Below, piece after piece: positions 38,834 through 48,238 of a stretch of 64,000 nucleotides of DNA; position 1 is the stretch's first letter; each line of letters opens with the position of its first letter. Made by a program: the position numbers and the translations under genes. The stretch is from Planctomycetota bacterium (GTDB lineage: Bacteria; Planctomycetota; Planctomycetia; Gemmatales; Gemmataceae). Where the stretch lies: the NCBI GenBank assembly GCA_021413735.1, contig JAIOPV010000041.1, positions 1 through 64,000 on the forward strand. The letters run 5' to 3'. The notes below the pieces were generated by a model. It made no database searches. It worked only from the letters and a program-made list of their open reading frames with translations, and was not told where the DNA came from.

Positions 38834-39316
38834 ATGCCTCAACACTATCATGACGTGGAGTTCACCAAGTCCTTCAGACGTGTGACCGTGACCGCGATCC
38901 GCAAAATCGAAACTCTGCTTGGGGTCGTATTGCCAGACGACTACCGCGAGTTCCTTCGAGCGGTGAATGGTGGCATCCCCACTCCGGGGGAATTTGAGAT
39001 GGCCAAACCAAGTCGTCCAAGTGAGCGGGTCTGCATCGACTTCTTTTATGGCATTGGTGCCACCCGCAGGCAGAACGACCTGCTCCGCGAACAGCGAGAG
39101 GTCATCGAACGTACAGATTCGCTTCCAAAAGGGTTCGTTACGATTGGGTTAGACCCTGGCGGTGCCCCGTACTTCATCAGCACTACAGGCAAAAAATCAG
39201 GGGCAATATACTTCTACGACCCCGATGGCTTTCTCGACCCTGGTGGGTCGCCACAATCGTACCTCGTAGCGAGGAGTTTCACTGACCTCCTCGCACGATT
39301 GGCTGTGGGGTCTTAA
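38834..39316 (+). CDS. SMI1/KNR4 (SUKH) family protein
   Basis: The 160-residue product shows the SUKH pattern. ITAIRKIE-type helices (here VTAIRKIETLLGVVLPDDYR) lead to EFLRAVNGGIP, followed by VCIDFFYGIG and KGFVTIGLDPGGAPYFISTT. The end, AIYFYDPD and ARSFTDLLARL, is also typical. Many SUKH proteins act as immunity proteins against nuclease toxins; others have unknown roles. It follows the ankyrin gene closely on the same strand, and the pair may be cotranscribed. Confidence 0.88.
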   Translation: MPQHYHDVEFTKSFRRVTVTAIRKIETLLGVVLPDDYREFLRAVNGGIPTPGEFEMAKPSRPSERVCIDFFYGIGATRRQNDLLREQREVIERTDSLPKGFVTIGLDPGGAPYFISTTGKKSGAIYFYDPDGFLDPGGSPQSYLVARSFTDLLARLAVGS

Positions 39317-39403
39317 AGACGCCGGTTGCGGTAACTGTGAAGTCGGCCTATCCTTTGGATGTGAAGTTCGGGCAGTTTGGTCTTTCTCATCCAAGGATGG
39401 CTC

Positions 39404-40741
39404 GTGAGTACGGATAAACCTGCCTCCGACACGCCGACATCCAACCCACCACAACCAACCAACAGCAACCCGCGCGGCCTCTGGACCGCCCTTCGCAATA
39501 CCACGTTCCGCTCGCTGCGGCATCGCAACTATCGACGCTACTTCCTCGGGCAAATCGTCTCGTTCGTTGGGTCGTGGATGCAGTCGGCCGCGCTCATGTG
39601 GCTCATGTACGACCGCACCGGCGACCCTCGCTGGCCATCGTGGTTGCTCGTCGCGCAAGTCGGGCCGACGCTCCTCCTCGGCAACTGGGGCGGCGGTCTC
39701 GCCGACCGTTACCCCAAACGTCAACTCATCCTCTGCACACAAACCGCGTTCCTCTGCCACGCGGTTCTCGTCACGCTGCTCATCGGGTTTGATTTGGCTG
39801 TCCCTGGGTTTCTGCTGGCGCTGATGGTCGTGAGCGGCATGATTCAGGCCGTGGACCTCCCCGCACGGCTCGCGTTCGTTCCCGATCTCGTGCCGAAAGA
39901 AGACCTCATCAACGCCGTCGCGCTGAACTCTCTGCTGTTCAACTCGGCACGCGCCATCGGGCCAGCGCTCGCAGGCGTCGTGTTCCTGCTCGCGACAGCG
40001 GCATTGCCGTGGTTCCCGCCAAACACCAGTTCCGTCACGGTGGGAGCGGTCGCGTGTTTCGCACTGAACGCGGTCAGCTTTGTGGCGGTGCTGTTTGCGC
40101 TGCGGGGAATCCACGTTCCGGGCGCGTCCAAGAAGAAGACCGTGGCGACCTCCATGTGGGATGGCGTTCGGTATCTGCGTGAGAACACGGCTCTCGGTGG
40201 GTTGGTGCTGCTGACGCTCGTGATCTGCATTTTCGGCTGGCCACTGCTGACGGTGCTGCCCGCGTTGACCCGGCAGCAACTCGGCGAAGACGTGCCAACG
40301 TACAGCATGCTCGTGAGCATGTTTGGTGCGGGTGCGTTCGTTGCAGCACTCGCCACCGCGACCTTCGGCACCACGCAGCGACGCTGGAAGTTTCTGGTGG
40401 CTGGTGGGATCATCACGTCGCTCGGATTGTTCTGCGTGTCGCAGGCGTTGACGCCAATGTTCGCGGCGATGGGCTGCGTGATCGCGGGCTTCGGGTTGGT
40501 GATGTACCTTTCGACGGGTCAATCGACGCTGCAACTGGCTGTTCCCGATGCGAAGCGTGGTCGTGTGATGGCGTTGTGGGCCATGACGCTCAGCGGCAGC
40601 GCACCGATTGGGCACATCCTCGCCGGGCAAGGTGTGACGGCATTCGGAGTCGAACCCGTACTGCTGACGATGTCGATGGGAGTGGGACTTGCCGCGTTGG
40701 CCCTTGTGGGGATTCTGAAGACACGCCGAACGGGGAAGTGA
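39404..40741 (+). CDS. Major facilitator superfamily transporter (EntS-like)
   Basis: The 445-residue membrane protein starts at GTG 39404, with AAGGA six bases upstream. About 30 soluble residues are followed by FRSLRHRNYRRYFLGQIVSF and roughly eleven or twelve helices. LLGNWGGGLADRYPKRQ is the conserved MFS loop between helices 2 and 3. The N-terminal signature and overall layout resemble the EntS/DUF894 drug and siderophore exporter group. The central loop (KKKTVATSMWDGVRYLREN) is cytoplasmic. The substrate is unknown. It is convergent with the phosphoesterase gene. Confidence 0.9.
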   Translation: MSTDKPASDTPTSNPPQPTNSNPRGLWTALRNTTFRSLRHRNYRRYFLGQIVSFVGSWMQSAALMWLMYDRTGDPRWPSWLLVAQVGPTLLLGNWGGGLADRYPKRQLILCTQTAFLCHAVLVTLLIGFDLAVPGFLLALMVVSGMIQAVDLPARLAFVPDLVPKEDLINAVALNSLLFNSARAIGPALAGVVFLLATAALPWFPPNTSSVTVGAVACFALNAVSFVAVLFALRGIHVPGASKKKTVATSMWDGVRYLRENTALGGLVLLTLVICIFGWPLLTVLPALTRQQLGEDVPTYSMLVSMFGAGAFVAALATATFGTTQRRWKFLVAGGIITSLGLFCVSQALTPMFAAMGCVIAGFGLVMYLSTGQSTLQLAVPDAKRGRVMALWAMTLSGSAPIGHILAGQGVTAFGVEPVLLTMSMGVGLAALALVGILKTRRTGK

Positions 40742-40747
40742 GAGTGT

Positions 40748-41500
40748 TCACCCTGTAGGTTCGGTCGAAGAATCGTCCGCATCCGCGGTCTTGCCAACAG
40801 CCCATCTCCCCACCAAGCCGCGTCCCTGGTAGATGTCGGTCAGCAGTTGCCGCGCGTGCGGATCGCTCACAAATCCCTCCAACGCTGCAATGGTCTCCTC
40901 AACCGGATACTCCACGCGTTTCAACTCAACCTTGCCATTCTCGATAACCGCATATGCTGCTCGCGGATCGCCATTGCGGGTCAGTCCAACGCTCCCAGGA
41001 TTCACCACCGTGATGCCGTTCACATCCAGCGAATAGAGTTGGTGCGTGTGCCCCACGAGTACGAAGTCCACGTAAAGCCCCTGTAGCAGCGGAGCCCATT
41101 GAGTTGCCTCGGCCAGCGTGTATTCGTCCATCGGATCACGCGGCGACGCATGAACCAGCAGGAATCGTTTGCCACCGAGCGTGAGCATTCGCGACGTTGG
41201 AAGATCAGCCAGGAATCGTCGCTGTTCGGGTGTGAGCGATTGGATCGTGAGTGGTCGTGTGACTGCGGTGAGATAGCGGAAACCCGCGGCACCTTGCACG
41301 GTCACGTTCTGTGCGACACCGTGATCGTGATTCCCGCGAACTGTGTGAGTCGCATTCGCCCGCACCCACTCGATGCACGCACCGGGTTCGGGGCCATAGT
41401 CCACGATGTCGCCGAGACACAGGCACACGTCGAACGGCTCGCGGATCGCTTCGAGTGCCGCCCGGTTCCCGTGAATGTCGGTCACGACGAGAATACGCAT
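40748..41500 (-). CDS. Calcineurin-like metallophosphoesterase (YfcE/MJ0936-like)
   Basis: The 250-residue enzyme starts at the ATG at 41500, where MRILVVTDIHGN begins the fold; a longer frame adds eight unlikely residues. All five metal motifs are present: DIHGN, GDIVDYGPEP, GNHDHG, VHASP and GHTHQLYS. The family hydrolyses phosphodiesters or phosphomonoesters using two metal ions. The GSVGLTRNGDPRAAYAVIE segment is typical of the single-domain cytoplasmic members. The physiological substrate is unknown. Confidence 0.92.
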   Translation of the reverse strand: MRILVVTDIHGNRAALEAIREPFDVCLCLGDIVDYGPEPGACIEWVRANATHTVRGNHDHGVAQNVTVQGAAGFRYLTAVTRPLTIQSLTPEQRRFLADLPTSRMLTLGGKRFLLVHASPRDPMDEYTLAEATQWAPLLQGLYVDFVLVGHTHQLYSLDVNGITVVNPGSVGLTRNGDPRAAYAVIENGKVELKRVEYPVEETIAALEGFVSDPHARQLLTDIYQGRGLVGRWAVGKTADADDSSTEPTG

Positions 41501-41722
41501 GACAAGGCAACTTTTGGATCGCAATAAAGAGCCACGGTTTCATTCTACCCCAGCGACGCCACAACTGCATTTCTCCTCTGAACACTTGACACCTGTTCAT
41601 CATCACGCACACTTCCAATAGCACGTCATTCGCACACGTCTTTGTCCTGAAATCACAATTCCACATGCTCACTCCCAGGCTCCTGGAGTCCGCGTGCGTC
41701 CGATCGTCGGAGACTCAGTCCC

Positions 41723-43207
41723 ATGAAAACCTCACTCACATGGCCGCCCGTTTGCGGAACGCCGCGAGCTCATCATGCCTGCAACCTGTTTCAGCGGATC
41801 GCGGAAGCCAGACTCGATCCCGCCGCGTTCATCGGTTTGTGTCTCACCGATCCCCAAGGCGATCCCATTGAGTTGGCTCCAATCCACGAGGAATTGCAGA
41901 CGTTCCTCAGCAATCACCGCCTGGCGTTGGTTGAGTTGCCGCGAGATCACGGGAAGAGTTTTCAGATATGTGGTCGCGTGCTGTGGGAACTCGGTCGCAA
42001 TCCCGGTCTGCGCGTGAAAGTGGTGTGTGCCACGGAAACCGTCGCGGCCGAGCGAAGCCGATTCCTGCGGGATGCCATCGCGAAGAACCCGAACATCCGC
42101 TTGGTATTCCCGACACTTCGTGCAGCAACACCGTGGACTGCCGCAGCGTTCGCGATCCAACGTCCCGCCGAGGCGATTGGTCCAAGTGTGGCCGCGTTTG
42201 GAGTCGGCGCGGGCAGCACGGGCACGCGAGCCGATCTGCTGATCTGCGATGATGTCGTCGATGTTCGGGCACTTCACAGCAAGGCCGACCGCAACCGCAC
42301 GGCGGACTACTTCACGAACAACCTCATGAACCTGCTCGAACCCGATGGTCGCTGTTGGGGACTTTGCACACCGTGGCACCCCGACGATCTGAATTCGCGA
42401 CTGAAAGCGAACGCGGCTTTCGCGTTGTTTCGGCGTGCGATCGGTCCGGAGTTCGAGCCTGTGTGGGCGACAAAGTGGCCAGCCGAGAAACTCCGTGAAC
42501 GCAAGACCGAGATCGGTTCGGTGTCGTTCGCACGCGGCTATCACCTGCGTCCTGTTGCCGAGGAAGACACGCCGATTCGTCCGGAGTGGATTCGCTTCTG
42601 GTTGGAGCCAATGGATTACGACACGGTGATACTGTCGGTTGATCCTGCCGTGAGTTCATCTGCGGGAGCGGATCGTTCGGCGCTTGTGGTGTTGGGGCGA
42701 GTGGCGGCCCACGAGCCACGACCGCAAGGGAGTGGAGACGAAGCCCGCTCCCTTGCGGTCGCGGCTCGCCAAAGTACGTTCGCAGTTCGCCCGTCAACGG
42801 AGATCCGCGTTCTTGCTTCGACAGCGCGGCGAGTGCCTGCCCCAGAGTTGGTCTCGTTAATTGACGCACTCGATCAGCAGTGGAATCCCGCGGTGATTCT
42901 GTTCGAGTCGAACGCGGCATTCCTCGGCATCAAGGATCTGTTGGTTCGACACGCCAGGTTTGGACCACGGGTAAAGGGCGTGTCGCAATCGGCAGACAAG
43001 GCGGCGCGAGTGGCGGCGTTCAGTGTCGCTGTCGAGAACGGTGGGTTTCGACTCAAAGGTGACACGATCGGAACCGTCGATGTGGGACAGCGCGAGCTGT
43101 TCGATGAGATGACGACGTTCCCGTTCGGCGAACACGATGACCTCATCGACGCGGCCGCCACCGGCTGTGCGTATCTACTGGATCGGCGTGAGCCTCGCGT
43201 GTGGTGA
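41723..43207 (+). CDS. Phage-type terminase large subunit, isolated
   Basis: The 494-residue protein has the ATPase-nuclease layout of DNA-packaging motors. Its Walker A-like loop is ELPRDHGKS (71-79), and VVCATETVAAERSR follows. Walker B is DLLICDDVVD (Asp176-177), and LCTPWHPDD fits the coupling motif. The RNase H-type nuclease domain has ILSVDPAVSSSAGADRSA, VILFESNAAF, and GEHDDLIDAAATGCAYL near the end. No portal, capsid, small terminase or tail gene lies nearby, so it is a lone or domesticated copy. A palindromic repeat is inserted in frame after the first nuclease strand (42712-42768; it encodes EPRPQGSG). An otherwise intact frame suggests it is kept by selection or arrived recently. 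Confidence 0.85.
   Translation: MKTSLTWPPVCGTPRAHHACNLFQRIAEARLDPAAFIGLCLTDPQGDPIELAPIHEELQTFLSNHRLALVELPRDHGKSFQICGRVLWELGRNPGLRVKVVCATETVAAERSRFLRDAIAKNPNIRLVFPTLRAATPWTAAAFAIQRPAEAIGPSVAAFGVGAGSTGTRADLLICDDVVDVRALHSKADRNRTADYFTNNLMNLLEPDGRCWGLCTPWHPDDLNSRLKANAAFALFRRAIGPEFEPVWATKWPAEKLRERKTEIGSVSFARGYHLRPVAEEDTPIRPEWIRFWLEPMDYDTVILSVDPAVSSSAGADRSALVVLGRVAAHEPRPQGSGDEARSLAVAARQSTFAVRPSTEIRVLASTARRVPAPELVSLIDALDQQWNPAVILFESNAAFLGIKDLLVRHARFGPRVKGVSQSADKAARVAAFSVAVENGGFRLKGDTIGTVDVGQRELFDEMTTFPFGEHDDLIDAAATGCAYLLDRREPRVW
42712..42768. repeat. In-frame palindromic insertion in the terminase, family F copy 1
   Basis: CGAGCCACGACCGCAAGGGA at 42712 pairs, with 22 of 24 matches, with the complement ending at 42768. 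It encodes EPRPQGSG and ARSLAVAAR in the nuclease domain. The same sequence forms the intergenic palindrome at 46157-46218. Confidence 0.8.
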
Positions 43208-43266
43208 GTCGCGGCAGAATCGGGTACGATTCTTGGAGCGAGGCCGCAACTCGAATGGAGGATCAC

Positions 43267-43446
43267 ATGGCCGCATCAGACAGAGCAGAAGAGCACGAAT
43301 ATCGCCTCATGTGGCGACGCCGAATGATGTTCATTGTGCTGGTGTTGGTTGCGGTGGGAGCATGTGTGTGGTTTGTGCGCTGGGTCGGCGACGGCATCGG
43401 CATGAACCGCATCGGTGAGCACTACAAGCAAGCCGACGACTATTGA
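43267..43446 (+). CDS. Small single-pass membrane protein
   Basis: The 59-residue product starts at ATG 43267 with GGAGG five bases upstream. A charged N-terminus (AASDRAEEHEYRLMWRRR) precedes one hydrophobic helix, MMFIVLVLVAVGACVWFV, and a short polar tail. It lies 60 bases after the terminase gene and just before the NfeD-like gene, probably cotranscribed. I do not recognise the family. Phage holins are short membrane proteins too, but a single helix and this context do not make that case. Confidence 0.65.
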   Translation: MAASDRAEEHEYRLMWRRRMMFIVLVLVAVGACVWFVRWVGDGIGMNRIGEHYKQADDY

Positions 43447-43459
43447 GCCGGGGGAAGGC

Positions 43460-44164
43460 ATGAACATCCGCGTTGGTGGTGTTGGTCGTGCGGTGTCGGC
43501 GTTGTCGCCGAGTGGATACGTCGAGATCGACGGAATGCGACATTCCGCCAAGTCGGAGGGTTCCTACATCAAGGTCGGCAGCGCTGTCATCGTGATGCGT
43601 GGCGACACGTTCGGCCTGATCGTTCGCGAGATCGAACCGGGGAAGTCGCAGCCAGCAATCCCCAACGTCGGCGACATCATCGGCAAGCCCGAACACCAAC
43701 TGAACAGCGCCGATGTCGCTGAGATCGAACGCGAACAACAACGACGTGACCGTGCGGAACTTCGGCAGAGCATGAAGATCGGAGCAGCAATCACCGGGGC
43801 ATTTGGGTTGGTTTTTGGATTGGCGAACGCCGCGATTGGCTCTCACTTCAATTGGGCAGACGTGAACGAATCGGCGAGTGTGCTGCTTCTCTTCGGTGGA
43901 TCGGCTATCGCGTGTGTCGTTGACGGGATCACGCTGTACTTCCTTACGGGCTGGTTCGCTCCGCACATCTTCCCTTACGAGGAACGAGTCTTCGCTGCGG
44001 ACTTCCTCGGCATCGTCGCCGGTTTGCTTGGTGGATTGCTTGGCTTCTGGATTCGATTTGGCGAAGACCCTGGCACTGTCGTGTTGTGGTCGGTTGGGCT
44101 GACATTCGCGTTCGCGGGCGTGGGCTGCGGTATCAGTTGGCTCCTGTCGCTCGTCGCAAATTGA
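43460..44164 (+). CDS. NfeD-like OB-fold membrane protein
   Basis: The 234-residue product starts at ATG 43460. Residues 1-58 look like the NfeD C-terminal OB fold: VGGVGRAVSALSPSGYVEID, then SEGSYIKVGSAVIVM and FGLIVREI. A charged helix follows (ADVAEIEREQQRRDRAEL), then four membrane segments between about 108 and 232. This order, OB fold first and membrane helices last, is the reverse of classical NfeD proteins. NfeD-type domains usually work with flotillin-like proteins or membrane proteases; none is encoded nearby. Confidence 0.75.
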   Translation: MNIRVGGVGRAVSALSPSGYVEIDGMRHSAKSEGSYIKVGSAVIVMRGDTFGLIVREIEPGKSQPAIPNVGDIIGKPEHQLNSADVAEIEREQQRRDRAELRQSMKIGAAITGAFGLVFGLANAAIGSHFNWADVNESASVLLLFGGSAIACVVDGITLYFLTGWFAPHIFPYEERVFAADFLGIVAGLLGGLLGFWIRFGEDPGTVVLWSVGLTFAFAGVGCGISWLLSLVAN

Positions 44165-44182
44165 ACATCGACCAACAGACAG

Positions 44183-44734
44183 TTACACGAACAGTTCGAC
44201 CACGGGGCACGCAAACCCAGGGATGACATCTTCGCCCGACAGCGTGCCTGCCTCATCCACTTCAGCACACGTTCCATCGAGACGGCGAATCAGAACCGTT
44301 CGCGACTTCGGGCTGACGACCCAAATCAGCTTCACACCCGCTGAACGGTATTCTTTCACCTTGGCTTCGACCTCTTCGTAGGTCTCATTTGGCGATATCA
44401 CTTCCACGGCAAGATCGGGCGCGATCTTGATGTAGCCTTCGGGTGTGCGGTCATTGGGCAAACGACCCGTTGCGACGTAGGAGGTATCCGGCATCCGGAC
44501 GGCCTTCGAATCTTTGGGGAAGCACTGGAAGCCTGTTTGCGAACCGTAGACGTGTCCCAACCGATTTGCCTTCACGAAGGCACGGATGAGTGAGCCGGCA
44601 CTCATCGCGACCTCATCGGATTCCGCTCCCATCGGTTTCTCCTTCGGCATGCCATCGATTAATTCGTAGCGATCCCCGTCCGGCATCGCCAACAGGTCTT
44701 CTGGTTCCAGCAATTGAGTCGGCAACTCGTTCAT
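44183..44734 (-). CDS. Uma2 family (DUF820) putative restriction-like nuclease
   Basis: The 183-residue product starts at the ATG at 44734, preceded by GGAGG seven bases away. The family motifs are present: MPDGDRYELIDGMPKEKPMG, then VRMPDTSYV, IKIAPDLAVEVISPNETYEE and VKEYRSAGVKLIWVV. The Glu-Asp-Glu-Lys pattern belongs to the PD-(D/E)XK nuclease fold. Uma2 genes are strongly expanded in planctomycetes and cyanobacteria and their biological role is not settled. The gene is convergent with the NfeD-like gene and divergent from the ABC-GNAT gene. Confidence 0.9.
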   Translation of the reverse strand: MNELPTQLLEPEDLLAMPDGDRYELIDGMPKEKPMGAESDEVAMSAGSLIRAFVKANRLGHVYGSQTGFQCFPKDSKAVRMPDTSYVATGRLPNDRTPEGYIKIAPDLAVEVISPNETYEEVEAKVKEYRSAGVKLIWVVSPKSRTVLIRRLDGTCAEVDEAGTLSGEDVIPGFACPVVELFV

Positions 44735-44793
44735 CCTTCGCCCTCCGTTCCCGTCAAGTTTACCCCATCGCAGCGCCATTTGGGAGGTCTGTC

Positions 44794-45996
<1,203 letters not shown>

Positions 45997-46025
45997 TGTC
46001 ACGATTACCGCAAACGGAGCACAGA

Positions 46026-46151
46026 ATGGCCCCCGTCGCCAAGAAGCACAGCGTCGCGTTCCACGCCTTCATGGTGCTGTTCACCATCTTCGGCATCCCG
46101 ATCATCATCATCCTGCCGTTCCTGTTCTCGGGATTCATCGGCCGCAACTGA
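46026..46151 (+). CDS. 41-residue single-pass membrane protein
   Basis: ATG 46026 has GGAG seven bases upstream and opens a 41-codon frame ending at TGA 46149-46151. A basic N-terminus (MAPVAKKHSVAFHAF) leads into a long hydrophobic stretch around LFTIFGIPIIIILPFLFSG. It starts 29 bases past the ABC-GNAT stop. The good ribosome site and clean membrane segment favour a real small gene. The function is unknown. Confidence 0.6.
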   Translation: MAPVAKKHSVAFHAFMVLFTIFGIPIIIILPFLFSGFIGRN

Positions 46152-46156
46152 GAAAC

Positions 46157-46218
46157 CCCGCTCCCTTGCGGTCGCGGCTCGCAACCAATCTTCCGAGCCG
46201 CGACCGCAAGGGAGCGGG
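46157..46218. repeat. 25-bp perfect inverted repeat, family F copy 2
   Basis: Arms 46157-46181 and 46194-46218 (CCCGCTCCCTTGCGGTCGCG type) are perfectly complementary, with a 12-base loop. It lies just past the small membrane protein gene and 18 bases before the aldo/keto reductase start. It has the same sequence as the insertion in the terminase gene. Confidence 0.8.
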
Positions 46219-46235
46219 TATTGCCTGGAGAGAAC

Positions 46236-47222
46236 ATGAAGACTCGCGTATTCGGTGGTGTGCCGGTGTCGGAAGTCGGGCTCGGTTGCTGGCAGATCGG
46301 CGGCGATCAATGGGGCGATGTGTCTGATGCCGACGCACTCGATGTGTTGAAGGCTTCGGTTGATGCTGGCGTGACATTCCTCGACACCGCAGACGTGTAC
46401 GGCGCCGGTCGCAGCGAGGAACTGATCGGGAAGTTCCTGAAGGGCTATTCGCGCGAGAAGTTCTTCATCGCGTCGAAGTTCGGGCGGTTCCCGCGACCGG
46501 GCATGCCTGGAAACTTTGAGCCGAAAGTGATCCGCGAACACACCGAGAACTCGCTGAAGCGTCTCGGCATCGAGCGACTGGACCTCACGCAATTGCACTG
46601 CCTGCCGATGGATCAGTTGAAACGTGCGGAAGTGTGGGACACGGTGCGGTCTCTCAAAAAAGAAGGCAAAATCGCTCGGTTCGGAGCGAGCGTCGAATCT
46701 TCGGCAGAGGCGGAGGAATGCCTGAAGCAACCCGACTGCGCTTCGCTCCAGATCATCTTCAACATCTTCCGGCAAACGTTCGCGGTGAGTGGTCTCCTTG
46801 ATCGCGCGAAGAAGCAAGGCGTGTCGATCATCGTGCGGCTACCGTTGGCGTCGGGGTTACTGACCGGGAAGTACACGCCAGCGAGCACGTTCGGCCCCAA
46901 CGATCACCGCACGATCAACCGCAACGGCGAGAAGTTCAACGTCGGTGAAACCTTCGCGGGCCTCGGCTTCGAGAAGGGGCTCGAAATGGTCGAGAAGTTG
47001 AAGCCGTTGGTGCCTGCAGGATACACGATGCCGCAACTCGCGTTGCGGTGGTGCCTCGATCATCCCGCTGTGACGACGATCATTCCAGGTGCACGCAACG
47101 CAGCGCAGGCCCAGTCGAACGCTGCCGCGAGTGACTTGCCGCCGATCCCGGCCGCGACGCTGGCGAAACTGCGCGAGTTCTTCGTTCGCGATGTGAAGCC
47201 CGCAGTGCGAGGCCCCGATTAA
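46236..47222 (+). CDS. Aldo/keto reductase
   Basis: The 328-residue protein starts at ATG 46236 with a GGAGA site six bases upstream. It has the AKR (beta/alpha)8 barrel: GLGCWQIGG, TFLDTADVYGAGRSEELIG with the catalytic Asp and Tyr, FFIASKFGR with Lys, and DLTQLHCLPMD with His. The C-terminal IPGARNAAQAQSNAAA binds the NADP phosphate region. It should reduce an aldehyde or ketone with NADPH in the cytoplasm. Family members of this type include sugar-aldehyde and methylglyoxal reductases; the exact substrate is unknown. Confidence 0.94.
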   Translation: MKTRVFGGVPVSEVGLGCWQIGGDQWGDVSDADALDVLKASVDAGVTFLDTADVYGAGRSEELIGKFLKGYSREKFFIASKFGRFPRPGMPGNFEPKVIREHTENSLKRLGIERLDLTQLHCLPMDQLKRAEVWDTVRSLKKEGKIARFGASVESSAEAEECLKQPDCASLQIIFNIFRQTFAVSGLLDRAKKQGVSIIVRLPLASGLLTGKYTPASTFGPNDHRTINRNGEKFNVGETFAGLGFEKGLEMVEKLKPLVPAGYTMPQLALRWCLDHPAVTTIIPGARNAAQAQSNAAASDLPPIPAATLAKLREFFVRDVKPAVRGPD

Positions 47223-47236
47223 AACGAAGAGCGTTT

Positions 47237-47398
47237 ATCCGCAGATTACACAGATGGACACAGATTTGAAAACAGACAACCAAGAGACACAGCAGTGTTG
47301 AAATCTTGATCTCACAGCGTTTGACCAGTTCGCAATGCTCGCTGTAAATCATCCTTGTTTCTGTTTTCAAATCTGTGTCCATCTGTGTAATCTGCGGA
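47237..47398. repeat. 40-bp perfect inverted repeat (CAGATTACACAGAT family)
   Basis: Arms 47237-47276 and 47359-47398 are perfectly complementary over 40 bp (ATCCGCAGATTACACAGATG type), with an 82-base loop. They occupy the gap between the aldo/keto reductase and the respiratory operon, just upstream of the likely actA promoter region. Confidence 0.82.
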
Positions 47399-47484
47399 TG
47401 ACTCTGCTTGTTTTCTTTGCGTATTGGTGGCCACTTGGGCTGACTCGCATAAGTTAGTGAAAAGTTTCACAAGCCGGGTGTACC

Positions 47485-48141
47485 ATGCCCGCTATCTTTT
47501 CCCGATCGCTCGATTTTTACGTCCGCCAACTCGGCGTCGGGCTGGTCGTTGGCGTGTCGCTGTTCTCCATCGGCTTCTACTACTACGCTCTGCCCAGCTA
47601 CACCCGCGTCGGTTACACACCGGAACAACCGGTGCCGTTCTCGCATCAACTGCACGTCGGCCATCTCGGAATGGATTGCACGTACTGTCATCAGGCGGTG
47701 TTCGAGGGGCCGCACGCGAACGTGCCGGCGTCGCAGACGTGCATGAACTGTCACAATCCGAAGAAGGCGAACGTAAAGGGCACAAGCCCGCTGCTCGCGC
47801 CAGTGCGGATGAGCTTCGAAACAGGCTCGCCGGTGGAATGGAAGCGAGTTCACAAGTTGCCTGAGTTCGCGTACTTCAATCATGCTGTGCACGTCAACAA
47901 GGGCGTGTCGTGCGTGTCGTGCCACGGGCAAGTGAACGAGATGAAGGTGATAACGCACGATCAGGTGTTGAGCATGGGCTGGTGTTTGAAGTGTCACAAT
48001 GCACCCGAGAAATCGTTGCGGCCGGTGAGCGAAGTGACGAACCTGACGTGGGCACGCGGAAAGCACGAAGACGACGGGACGGCGATCAAGAAGAACCTGG
48101 CGGTGAATCCGCCGATGAATTGCCAGAGTTGCCACCGATGA
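47485..48141 (+). CDS. actA: Alternative complex III subunit A, pentaheme cytochrome c
   Basis: ActA is a membrane-anchored multiheme cytochrome c of the quinol:cytochrome c/oxidase oxidoreductase that replaces the bc1 complex. One membrane segment lies near residues 13-34. Five CxxCH heme motifs follow: CTYCH, CMNCH, CVSCH, CLKCH and CQSCH. FSHQLHVGHLGMDCTYCH and FAYFNHAVHVNKGVSCVSCH are typical of the family and include distal His ligands. The 218-residue length fits. It opens an operon that continues with the other act genes and a cbb3-type oxidase, so electrons probably pass directly to that oxidase. Confidence 0.94.
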   Translation: MPAIFSRSLDFYVRQLGVGLVVGVSLFSIGFYYYALPSYTRVGYTPEQPVPFSHQLHVGHLGMDCTYCHQAVFEGPHANVPASQTCMNCHNPKKANVKGTSPLLAPVRMSFETGSPVEWKRVHKLPEFAYFNHAVHVNKGVSCVSCHGQVNEMKVITHDQVLSMGWCLKCHNAPEKSLRPVSEVTNLTWARGKHEDDGTAIKKNLAVNPPMNCQSCHR

Positions 48142-48145
48142 TTCT

Positions 48146-48217
48146 TGTAGGGCCGGCTCAGCCGGCCGTTCTTGACGGTGCAGGATGGCGGAAGAGGCCG
48201 GCACAGCCGGCCCTACA
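48146..48217. repeat. 22-bp inverted repeat (AGGGCCGGC family) between actA and actB
   Basis: TGTAGGGCCGGCTCAGCCGG at 48146 pairs with GGCCGGCACAGCCGGCCCTA ending at 48217, with one mismatch in 22. It lies between two cotranscribed genes and contains a spurious ATG at 48185 that would extend actB. Confidence 0.78.
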
Positions 48218-48238
48218 GAACTCACAGTAAGCGTTCAC

